From Spirosoma foliorum (GTDB lineage Bacteria > Bacteroidota > Bacteroidia > Cytophagales > Spirosomataceae), in the NCBI RefSeq assembly GCF_014117325.1, contig NZ_CP059732.1, forward strand, positions 5,841,001-5,905,000: a DNA stretch of 64,000 nucleotides, given 5' to 3'. The notes under the pieces are model-generated. The model worked only from the letters and a program-made list of their open reading frames with translations. It did not search any database and was not told where the DNA came from. Below, piece by piece: positions 1-7,253 of the stretch (within the stretch, counting starts at the first letter, position 1; each line of letters starts with the position of its first letter). The position numbers and the translations under genes were made by a program.

Positions 1-419
1 GACGAGTACAGAGGCTTGCCTGTTTGATCGAAATGTTTTTCGCCAGCGTCCAGCAAACCGTCGATCCAGGGAAGAAGTTTTTTCGCGCAATGGTCGGTGT
101 GCAAAATTACCGGAACACCGTAAAGCTCAGCTACGTGGTGAACGTGCAGCGCGCCCGAGATCGAGCCAGCAATAGCACCTTTTTGCTTATCGTTCGATAG
201 GCTTTTACCAGCGTAAAAGATACCACCGCCATTTGAGAACTGGATGATAACTGGTGAATTAACAGCTTTGGCCGTTTCCAACACAGCATTTACCGAGTCT
301 GTACCGACAACATTGACGGCTGGCAGGGCGTAATCATTTTCGTTGGCGTGACGGAAAAGTTGGGTAACGCCTTCGCCGGTCACAACGCCGGGGGCAAAAC
401 GGGTGGTTACTTCACTCAT
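1..419 (-). CDS. fbaA: Class II fructose-bisphosphate aldolase, N-terminal part (cut by window edge)
   Basis: Cleaves fructose-1,6-bisphosphate to dihydroxyacetone phosphate and glyceraldehyde-3-phosphate in cytoplasmic glycolysis/gluconeogenesis, using a divalent metal. I translated the minus strand from the ATG at 419 and obtained about 139 residues before the window ends. The N-terminus begins MSEVTTRFAPGVVTG. It is followed by the family's substrate-side segment FSNGGGIFYAGK and by the metal-binding segment VILHTDHCAKK, where the His after the catalytic-type Asp is a zinc ligand in class II enzymes. The length and spacing resemble the long E. coli FbaA type rather than the short tagatose type. 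The C-terminal two thirds lie outside the window, so completeness cannot be judged. Confidence 0.93.
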   Translation of the reverse strand, partial: MSEVTTRFAPGVVTGEGVTQLFRHANENDYALPAVNVVGTDSVNAVLETAKAVNSPVIIQFSNGGGIFYAGKSLSNDKQKGAIAGSISGALHVHHVAELYGVPVILHTDHCAKKLLPWIDGLLDAGEKHFDQTGKPLYS

Positions 420-563
420 GATTAGGGATATTTTTTTGGATTCGTTCAAGAAATAGTTTACCGAAAATAGGATCGGCTAACCTATCTGATTTCGAAGGGT
501 AAAGTTGCGGATATTCGTGGAATATTGCTACTGTCTGTCAATTTTGAACAGTCCAAAAGTCGT

Positions 564-3026
564 TCATCGAATTACCTCAATCACGCCCTCCCGTGTAAAC
601 GAGTCCGGATAATCGACACTTTTACCCTCTAGTTTATAAGCATATACGCCACTCGCAACGGGCTGTCCCTGATAGGTACCATCCCAGGTTTCCCAACCCG
701 ATGGCGACGTCACCCCATTGTTTGCTCTATAAATCGGCTCGCCCCAGCGGTTATAGACGGTTAGTGACATTTGTTTAGCCCCTGAGCCATAAATCACCAA
801 CACCTCGTTCATACCATCCTGATTGGGTGTAAAGGCATCGGGCACATTAATTACCGCCGGACTGGGTGGGCAGTTGGTACGGATACGAACTGAATCAGCA
901 GCCTGGCACCCATCCGACGTATGAACTGAAATCGTATACGAACCATATGCATACGCTTTCAGAAACTGAGTTGTCCCGATGGTTTTTCCGTCGCTCGTCC
1001 AGGTGTAAATAACATTGGGGATCGAACCAGCATTTAGCTCCAGGTAGCTACTGCTGTTAGCAAAGCAGGTATCCACCTGATGCTGGCTTAGTTGTAGTTT
1101 AGGATTTGGAAATAGATTCACAGTGATGGAATCCTCACTTTTACAACCAGTACTCGTACTCAATGCGGTTAGCTGATAGTATCCGCTTTGCCTTGCCAAA
1201 ACAGTAGTCCCAGTTACCGAAGCGCCGTCGGGTTGTTTCCAACGGAAAGTGTCCCAATCGGCCGTAGGGGTAGCCCGCAGCATAAGGGTATCACCACAGC
1301 CTGAGCGGATTGGATTCGCGAACGGGAAAGGAGGTGGTGGAGAAAAAGTTACCGTCAATTCTTTTTCCGAAAAGCAGGTTCCATCGTCGGGATCAACGAC
1401 TCGTACCCGAAACGTCTGACTACCCGTAATCTTAGAAACAATCAGCGAATCCAGTTGATCTCGTGGTGGTGAAATACCGAATCCAGTCCACTGAACAGCG
1501 CCACCACTAGCATGGGCATTGAGTAAAAAAGCACCACAGGAATCGGGAACGGCCTTAGCGGTCGGATTTGCTTCAACCAGAACGACCTTAATTTCATTGG
1601 AGGTTATCTGTATATCCTGGCATTTAGTTTCCCGTATTTTAAGCGTGTACGTGCCTGTTTTAGTCGGTTTCAGCGTCGCTTTATCACCACCAGCAGCCGC
1701 AACACCATCAACATACCATTGGTAGAGCAGGTAATTCGGGTCGAGGTTAACCACCTTCGATTCCAGCAAAAAATTATTACAGCCGCCGGGCTTTTTCAGC
1801 GAGATACTAAGTTCAGGCGGTAACAAGACTACCTCATCGAGCAGAAATGGCAAACCCGCCATCGCTTTTCGGCCGCTCAAACTAACACCCTGCGACACTA
1901 ACCCGCAGCCCGTTCCCGATTGATTCGGTTGATTAATCGCTAACAAATACGCTTCTCCGGGTACAGCTCCGTAAATTTTCCCATCAAGTCCAATTTGCAA
2001 AGCGCCAATACCGGGCGAATAGGTCGTTTGCCCCTGCACAGTCAGCGTTGCATTGACCGACAAGCTGGCCACATTAATCTGCTGTATATTTTTACTGAAC
2101 ATGGACGAAAGATACAGCAAGCTGTTATCAGGCGAGAATTCGACGCCATATGCCCCCATTGTTTCAACAGTCTCTAGCTTCACGGGGTTCGAGATAACTC
2201 CCGTTTTGTTGTCGAAATTAAACACTTCCAGAAACCCACCTTGTATACTATCCGAAACGGCTACGGCCAGTTTCCGCCCATCATGCGACGGCTTCATATA
2301 GCCTTTATTCTGCTGACGCGCACTATGTCCGGCTCCCGACAATGATTGATGCGTACTGCCAACGCTGTATAGTGAAGGGGTAAGGATCAGGCCGTTATCA
2401 TTGATCAAATAAACCCGGAACGTATTATTTCCGAAATCATGTGTAATAACCCAGTGGTTCAAGTTGTTGCAGTGCTTGATAACGGTAATTTTCTCCGAAG
2501 AACCCGCCAGCAGAACCTTATTTTTGTAAGTCAAACCGCCCAAACCACCGTTCAGATTCATATCGACATACGCGTACTGAATCCCGGAATTCTGGTTTTG
2601 AGTGCCTACCGAAAACACATAAAATTGCTTGGTGCTGTTCTGATAGGGAACAATCAGAGCCGATTGTGTGGCATGACTATTGCCCCCTAAACCAGTAGCA
2701 CCCGGCATAACGTCATGATTCCGATTCCAGATTGTACTCCCATCGGTATAGAAGAGCAGTTGGCCATTTTCATCCGACATACTGGCGCAACCTTCGGCAG
2801 TATGCAACTTGCCGTCGGTCAGAGCGCTCCCGCTAGTAAAGGTAACCCCCGCACCATCCCCAAAGTACCAGTTGGCATACGTTTTTATAGACTGTGCTCG
2901 CACCGGACTCCACAGAAAACTCACCAATACGAGCGCCTTGCTTAGGGCCCTTATAGTCCGTTTTCTTAGTCGGAACTGAAAAGAAAAGTGTTTCACGTAT
3001 ATCGATGAGTAAACTTGCTCAAACAC
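564..3026 (-). CDS. Secreted surface protein with beta-propeller-like N-terminus and T9SS type B (CHU_C) sorting domain
   Basis: An 820-residue exported protein. Residues about 25-45 form a signal peptide ending ...SPVRAQS. Residues about 48-400 look like a propeller with repeated display-like motifs (it starts with YFGDGAGVTF). Residues about 400-720 resemble PKD/Ig-like adhesive modules. The last 90 residues are a gliding-motility-associated C-terminal domain: DAFTPNQDGMNEVL, then YNRWGEPIY and a SGVYAYKLEG strand. In Bacteroidota this domain directs export by the type IX secretion system and attachment to the cell surface. The first ATG puts about 24 basic residues before the hydrophobic core, which is long, but no better in-frame ATG is visible. 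The ligand or role is unknown; adhesion is an inference. Confidence 0.8.
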   Translation of the reverse strand: MFEQVYSSIYVKHFSFQFRLRKRTIRALSKALVLVSFLWSPVRAQSIKTYANWYFGDGAGVTFTSGSALTDGKLHTAEGCASMSDENGQLLFYTDGSTIWNRNHDVMPGATGLGGNSHATQSALIVPYQNSTKQFYVFSVGTQNQNSGIQYAYVDMNLNGGLGGLTYKNKVLLAGSSEKITVIKHCNNLNHWVITHDFGNNTFRVYLINDNGLILTPSLYSVGSTHQSLSGAGHSARQQNKGYMKPSHDGRKLAVAVSDSIQGGFLEVFNFDNKTGVISNPVKLETVETMGAYGVEFSPDNSLLYLSSMFSKNIQQINVASLSVNATLTVQGQTTYSPGIGALQIGLDGKIYGAVPGEAYLLAINQPNQSGTGCGLVSQGVSLSGRKAMAGLPFLLDEVVLLPPELSISLKKPGGCNNFLLESKVVNLDPNYLLYQWYVDGVAAAGGDKATLKPTKTGTYTLKIRETKCQDIQITSNEIKVVLVEANPTAKAVPDSCGAFLLNAHASGGAVQWTGFGISPPRDQLDSLIVSKITGSQTFRVRVVDPDDGTCFSEKELTVTFSPPPPFPFANPIRSGCGDTLMLRATPTADWDTFRWKQPDGASVTGTTVLARQSGYYQLTALSTSTGCKSEDSITVNLFPNPKLQLSQHQVDTCFANSSSYLELNAGSIPNVIYTWTSDGKTIGTTQFLKAYAYGSYTISVHTSDGCQAADSVRIRTNCPPSPAVINVPDAFTPNQDGMNEVLVIYGSGAKQMSLTVYNRWGEPIYRANNGVTSPSGWETWDGTYQGQPVASGVYAYKLEGKSVDYPDSFTREGVIEVIR

Positions 3027-3201
3027 AAGAAAGTATCAACAAAGACAAACTGAAATTGAATTTCTACTTATCAATACCTGACCCTTTCTGAGCGATATTA
3101 GTTGGATGATTTTCAGATTAAATTTGACGCTGCTTAGCTATCCTTCACAATTGTTTTGTATGAGTACGAACACTTTCAGCCAGTCTACACCATCCCTACG
3201 T

Positions 3202-3870
3202 ATGTCAAACCAAATTCAGGTACTCCGCGCGATTTTTTCAGGGCTAATTTTCGCACAACTACTCTGGCAATCAGCCTATAGCCAACCTACTTATCCGGCC
3301 TTGCCCGACGAAGATTACTCCGTTTATACAACTATACTGAACGACTTTTCGAAGTGTACGACTGAACAATATGCCTACCGACGAAACTGGCTATTGCTTA
3401 TCAAAACGGTTACTCAGGAAAAAGGGAAACATTCATTCCGTTTCGATTTCCCGAAGGCGCAGGAAAATTTAGCTTCTCTGACGTCTCCCAAAGAGACATT
3501 TTATCAGGAACCCGGCTGGAAAACGTTCATGGCCGCTATTGATACCAATCAGTTTACAAACTATGAAATCAAGCACCCGCTTGAACTAGCCTGCCGTAAG
3601 AACGAACTATGGACAGCCCAAAAGGACGATTATTACTTTAGTAAAGACAACCATCGAAGCCGGGGGTTTTATGCCCTTCGCAATGATTATAAAAACTTTG
3701 GCAGTTTGATCAGTTTGTCTAAAGTGGCTTATTCGGCAGATCAGCAAAAAGCTTTATGCTATTACTCTGAACTTAGCGATGGGCGATCAGGTGCAGGCTA
3801 TCTCGTCTTTTTGGAACGAAAAAAAGATACCTGGAAAGTAGTAGGTTCTGCAAGGTTGTGGATTTCATAA
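3202..3870 (+). CDS. Secreted protein of unknown function
   Basis: I do not recognise the family. From the ATG at 3202 the protein has 222 residues and starts with a plausible signal peptide (MSNQIQVLRAIFSG, a hydrophobic core, then SAYSQP). The reading frame is open upstream to 3106, but starting there would bury the signal peptide behind 32 polar residues, so I prefer 3202. The mature part is charged and aromatic, with a C-terminal half (YFSKDNHRSRGF, GSLISLSKVAYS, KKDTWKVVGSARLW) like small secreted proteins that restate an input and compare values. It is divergent to the T9SS gene at 564-3026 and is followed after 74 bases by the TIM-barrel gene. Confidence 0.6.
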   Translation: MSNQIQVLRAIFSGLIFAQLLWQSAYSQPTYPALPDEDYSVYTTILNDFSKCTTEQYAYRRNWLLLIKTVTQEKGKHSFRFDFPKAQENLASLTSPKETFYQEPGWKTFMAAIDTNQFTNYEIKHPLELACRKNELWTAQKDDYYFSKDNHRSRGFYALRNDYKNFGSLISLSKVAYSADQQKALCYYSELSDGRSGAGYLVFLERKKDTWKVVGSARLWIS

Positions 3871-3944
3871 GCATCCAGAATCATTGATTCCTGAAACCAT
3901 CATTTTGGCCGCCATTGGCTTGCTAAACTAAACCCATTGAATTC

Positions 3945-4751
3945 TTGAAAACAATCTTCTTTTGCCCCATGTGGGGAATGGAAAACCTTTCGTATTCCGA
4001 AGCCGCTAAACGCGTGAAAGCCGTCGGTTACGATGGCATGGAAATCTCGGCCGGGCCCGATAAGCGGAAGGAAGCAACACAGGTAATGCACGACAACGGT
4101 CTTGACCTGATTTTAATGGCTTTCGGGGGCGGCAGTGACTTTGCCGAACACAAGAAAAAATACCACGATGACCTGCTCGACATCGCATCGTACAAGCCGA
4201 TGTTCATAAACGCCCACACTGGCCACGATTATTTTACATTCGAGCAAAATGCCGAGTTGATTCAAACGGCAGCCGATGTTGAGAAACAGACAGGTGTTCG
4301 TATTCTGCACGAAACCCACCGGGGAAGATTCTCTTACAGTGCGCCTGCTATCCAATACTATCTGCTCAAATTACCTAATCTGCGCCTAACCGCCGATTAT
4401 TCGCACTGGGTTAACGTGGCCGAATCGTATCTGTCCGACCAGGCTCAGAATGTTAACCGTGCCATTGCCGTTAGTGACCATATTCATTGCCGGGTGGGTC
4501 ATCCAGAAGGTCCGCAGGTAAACGATCCTCGTGCGCCGGAGTGGAAAGACGCCCTCGAAAGTCATGCCAAGTGGTGGGACGCCATTCGGGACCGGCATCA
4601 AAAAGCCAATGCTCCAGCCCTAACGGTCACCTGTGAATTTGGTCCAGCGGGTTATCTACCTACCCTTCCCTATACACAGCAACCTGTTGCTAGTCAATGG
4701 GATGTAAACGTATTTATGAAAGACTATTTGAAAAAAAGGTGGAAAGTGTAA
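3945..4751 (+). CDS. Sugar phosphate isomerase/epimerase-like TIM-barrel protein
   Basis: A 268-residue protein of the xylose-isomerase-like TIM-barrel family (AP endonuclease 2 fold; hydroxypyruvate isomerase, tagatose epimerase and relatives). Visible strands and metal-site motifs are YDGMEISAGP near residue 32, FINAHTGHDYF with a His near 90, ILHETHRGRF with a Glu and His near 122, DYSHWVNV with an Asp and His near 153, DHIHCRVGHPEGPQ near 185, and CEFGPAGYLP with a Glu near 234. These match the metal- and substrate-binding residues of the fold. The start is a TTG; the next in-frame ATG is eight codons downstream. There is no signal peptide, so it is probably cytoplasmic and acts on a sugar or keto acid. 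The exact substrate cannot be told. Confidence 0.75.
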   Translation: MKTIFFCPMWGMENLSYSEAAKRVKAVGYDGMEISAGPDKRKEATQVMHDNGLDLILMAFGGGSDFAEHKKKYHDDLLDIASYKPMFINAHTGHDYFTFEQNAELIQTAADVEKQTGVRILHETHRGRFSYSAPAIQYYLLKLPNLRLTADYSHWVNVAESYLSDQAQNVNRAIAVSDHIHCRVGHPEGPQVNDPRAPEWKDALESHAKWWDAIRDRHQKANAPALTVTCEFGPAGYLPTLPYTQQPVASQWDVNVFMKDYLKKRWKV

Positions 4752-4837
4752 GCATGTACGAGTTGTGATTTACAGTTCAGGCTCGTTTACAGTATGATTT
4801 TTGCTCTAGTTCATATATTCTCTGCGGGTTGACCATT

Positions 4838-4930
4838 GTTTATTTTTTGACAGGATTAACAGGATAAAACAGGATTATGGGACCAGAAGGCAATCCTGTT
4901 TTATCCTGTTAATCCTGTCGAAAAATAAAC
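4838..4930. repeat. Long inverted repeat, CAGGAT family copy 1
   Basis: The left arm is 4838-4876, the loop 4877-4891 and the right arm 4892-4930. The 39-nt arms pair with one exception, a T facing a G, which would be a G-U pair in plus-strand RNA. Each arm holds three near-tandem ACAGGAT units with a period of 9-10. It lies between the TIM-barrel gene and the promoter of the gene at 4968. The second copy is at 24682-24764. Confidence 0.9.
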
Positions 4931-4962
4931 TTGTTCTATACCCTGCGTAAATCGTAAATTTG
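4931..4962 (+). promoter_or_regulatory. Bacteroidota-type promoter of the 4968 gene
   Basis: TTG at 4931-4933, a 21-base spacer, then TAAATTTG at 4955-4962, which fits the Bacteroidota consensus TTG-N19-21-TAnnTTTG. Transcription would start within a few bases of the ATG at 4968, so the message may be leaderless. Confidence 0.6.
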
Positions 4963-4967
4963 AGTAT

Positions 4968-6530
4968 ATGATTCGTATCCTCTACCTGTGTTGTCTGATT
5001 TTAACGACTACTCTGCCTTCGGTGCGGGCACAGTTGGCACAGTCATTACGTATTGAAATACCGTCCGATCCGAACGAAGCTGAATCTTTCGACGTAACCC
5101 CTTTAAACGAGAAGGGCGTTTTGATGACCATTCGGACGGGAGGGTTTTATGAAACATCGCCCGTTAATTTCAACTTCCAGAAGTACGATATTAATCTCAA
5201 ATTACTGTGGAAAACGACGTTTAAGCAGGATACGAAATTTAAGCCCATATCAACCTATAACAACGATCAGTACGTTTACCACCTGTTTCGCGAATATGAT
5301 ACGGATGAGTTTCAATTTGTTCGATTACACCTTGACGACGGTGTAATCGAAACATTTGAAGGCCGTTTAATCGACCAGTTTGAGGTTCATCAATTTAAAG
5401 TGATGGGCAGTCAGGCATATGTGGGTGGGTATCGTCACGGGCGCCCGGTTGTCATGACCTTTTCGTTCTTCGACCAATCGACAAAGGTGCTGCCGGGCAT
5501 GTACGTTAATCAAATGGAGATCAGCAGTTTGGAAGTCGATAATGTCCGAAAAGAAGTAAATGTGCTGGTTCATTCTCTCAAACGCCACTGCAAATTTTCG
5601 ATCAGAACCTACAATTACGACAGTAAACTACTCCGAACTCTGGACTTCGACGGAGCTGAAAAGGCTCTCATTTCCGGAAAACTCTTGCCGGTTAATGAGC
5701 ATGAATCGCTGCTCGTCGGTAATTATTCGACCGATTGTACACCCTATTCACAAGGCATTTATGTGACACGCATTCGACACAGTGAATCGGGAAACACAGC
5801 TACCGACGAGCCCATTACCAATATTCAATATATCGAGTTCTCGCAGCTTCAGAATTTCTTTAATTATTTAAAACCAAATCGCCAGCAAAAACTGCTGGCA
5901 CGGGCCAAAAAGAAGAAAGACGAGGGTAAAGATTACAAATTTCGATATAGGCTTTTAGTTCACGATCTACAACCTACTGCCGATGGGCTCACCTTAGTAG
6001 CCGAAGTCTATTTCCCACAGTATCGGGGCAGTGCGCTGGGTTATGGAGGCTTCTTGCGCGGTTCTGATCGTTACGAAGGCTTCCGGTATACACACGCCTT
6101 CATTTGCGGCTTCGATAAGCAAGGAAAACTTCTGTGGGACAATTGCTTCCCGATCAAAGAACTCCTCAGCACCGAACTAACCGAGATGGTGCAGGTATCG
6201 CAACAGGGCGACCGCATCGTACTGGCCTACCCCAACGAAGGCGAAATCAATACAGAGGTGATTCAGGGCAGTAAGATTCTGAAAGAATCGGAAAAATTTA
6301 AGCTTCAGACCAATACTGAAAATGAGAAAGTAACTTTTTCAGCCCAGGATAATCTGATGGCGTGGTATGGACAGCACTTCCTGGCCTGCGGATTCCAGAA
6401 GATTTCCCCTAAACACGTTTCAACTCAGCGGGAAGTATTCTACCTGAACAAGCTGACCTACAGCGAAGAGAATCAGTCCACTAAATCGACCAGCGCTGCG
6501 GTTAAAAAAAGCGACGGATCAGACCGATAA
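4968..6530 (+). CDS. Exported protein of unknown function (520 aa)
   Basis: I do not recognise the family. The protein begins with a clear signal peptide (MIRILYLCCLILTTTLPSVRAQ). The mature part is rich in beta-strand patterns with alternating aromatic and charged residues and many D/G turns, consistent with a WD40/propeller-like or other all-beta periplasmic or outer-membrane-associated protein. A lysine-rich segment (ARAKKKKDEGKDYKFRYR) sits near residue 315, and a Gly/Tyr segment (GSALGYGGFLRGSDRY) near 355. No catalytic motif or T9SS sorting domain is visible. The 3' end overlaps the convergent DUF2905 gene by 29 bases. A good promoter sits immediately upstream. Confidence 0.65.
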   Translation: MIRILYLCCLILTTTLPSVRAQLAQSLRIEIPSDPNEAESFDVTPLNEKGVLMTIRTGGFYETSPVNFNFQKYDINLKLLWKTTFKQDTKFKPISTYNNDQYVYHLFREYDTDEFQFVRLHLDDGVIETFEGRLIDQFEVHQFKVMGSQAYVGGYRHGRPVVMTFSFFDQSTKVLPGMYVNQMEISSLEVDNVRKEVNVLVHSLKRHCKFSIRTYNYDSKLLRTLDFDGAEKALISGKLLPVNEHESLLVGNYSTDCTPYSQGIYVTRIRHSESGNTATDEPITNIQYIEFSQLQNFFNYLKPNRQQKLLARAKKKKDEGKDYKFRYRLLVHDLQPTADGLTLVAEVYFPQYRGSALGYGGFLRGSDRYEGFRYTHAFICGFDKQGKLLWDNCFPIKELLSTELTEMVQVSQQGDRIVLAYPNEGEINTEVIQGSKILKESEKFKLQTNTENEKVTFSAQDNLMAWYGQHFLACGFQKISPKHVSTQREVFYLNKLTYSEENQSTKSTSAAVKKSDGSDR

Positions 6531-6729
6531 GCAGATTCAGTACAATACTAACAACTATACACGTGACAATCGGGAAGTAGAATCCTCCCCCATTTTTCCC
6601 TTCAATTCGAATATCACCGGGTAAGCGACCCAGCCAATTCAGCTTGTCGCCCCATACGTACACGATTAGGCCGATGAGCAGAATAGCGGCTCCGGCAACT
6701 ATGATGTATTTACCAATGGTTGTGTTCAT
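6502..6729 (-). CDS. DUF2905 family small membrane protein
   Basis: A 75-residue protein with two membrane helices (residues about 8-26 and 52-70) separated by the diagnostic DUF2905 segment LGRLPGDIRIEGKNG followed by FYFPI. It ends in the basic tail IRRFF. The family is widespread in bacteria and has no established function; it should sit in the inner membrane. Its stop lies inside the 3' end of the convergent 4968 gene (29-base antisense overlap), so the two messages are complementary at their ends. Confidence 0.85.
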   Translation of the reverse strand: MNTTIGKYIIVAGAAILLIGLIVYVWGDKLNWLGRLPGDIRIEGKNGGGFYFPIVTCIVVSIVLNLLIGLIRRFF

Positions 6730-6740
6730 TGCTAAATCTA

Positions 6741-6820
6741 GTTTACGGTTTTCTGTTTACGGTTGCCCGACGTAAAAATAACTGACGCCTGGGCCAACTG
6801 TAAACAGAAAACCGTAAACC
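6741..6820. repeat. Inverted repeat in a divergent intergenic region (degenerate CTGACGC family)
   Basis: The left arm (about 6741-6766) and right arm (about 6795-6819) are complementary over about 25 nt with two mismatches and contain GTTTACGG words. The loop carries ACTGACGCC, related to the GCTGACGC module of other hairpins here. Unlike the other hairpins it lies between two gene starts (DUF2905 and the helicase leader), so it cannot be a simple terminator for either. Confidence 0.75.
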
Positions 6821-6865
6821 TCAAGACCTGTTTCTAAAATAAATACAATATTTATAAGCCCATAC

Positions 6866-6896
6866 TTGCTTTTTCGGCAATTTATACTTAATTTTG
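6866..6896 (+). promoter_or_regulatory. Bacteroidota-type promoter of the DEAD-box helicase
   Basis: TTG at 6866-6868, a 20-base spacer, then TAATTTTG at 6889-6896, a full match to TAnnTTTG. Transcription from about 6902 would give a leader of about 350 nt before the ATG at 7254. Confidence 0.7.
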
Positions 6897-6901
6897 CACC
6901 A

Positions 6902-7253
6902 GATTTTACAAGCGACATCCGTCGCGTCTCTGTTTCTCTCCTTTTTACACGCTGAGTTTAGGTCTGACAGAGCCATAGTACGGATGTACAGATGGGTTTC
7001 TGGGTGGACGTTCCGCTGTGTCGGAACATTTGCGCGTGGGCTAATCGTCAATCGGTCGTATCGGTATTAAGTCGCAGAGTCGACACCGATCGTTGTTCGT
7101 TTCCCCCTTTTGATCAGGGCGGGGGAAAATTGGGTCCTAGTTGGGTCGTTGGGCAGCTTCGTTCGTTGGGCAATTCTCGCAATATCGCGCCGTTCACTGG
7201 CACACACTCGTTCTTCGTTTGGATGATTTATTTTATTTAATCATTCCCAATTA
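6902..7253 (+). promoter_or_regulatory. Long 5' leader of the DEAD-box helicase mRNA
   Basis: About 350 bases between the predicted start site and the helicase ATG. It has no convincing coding sequence. A small hairpin (about 7223-7243: ATGATT, an AT-rich loop, AATCAT) sits just before the start codon, and there are several G-rich stretches. RNA helicase genes are often controlled through long leaders by cold or by their own product. That this one does so is inference. Confidence 0.45.

Noticed and set aside
6992..7240. Open frame of 82 codons in the helicase leader
   Set aside because: Lacks protein-like composition or a ribosome site; better explained as leader RNA.
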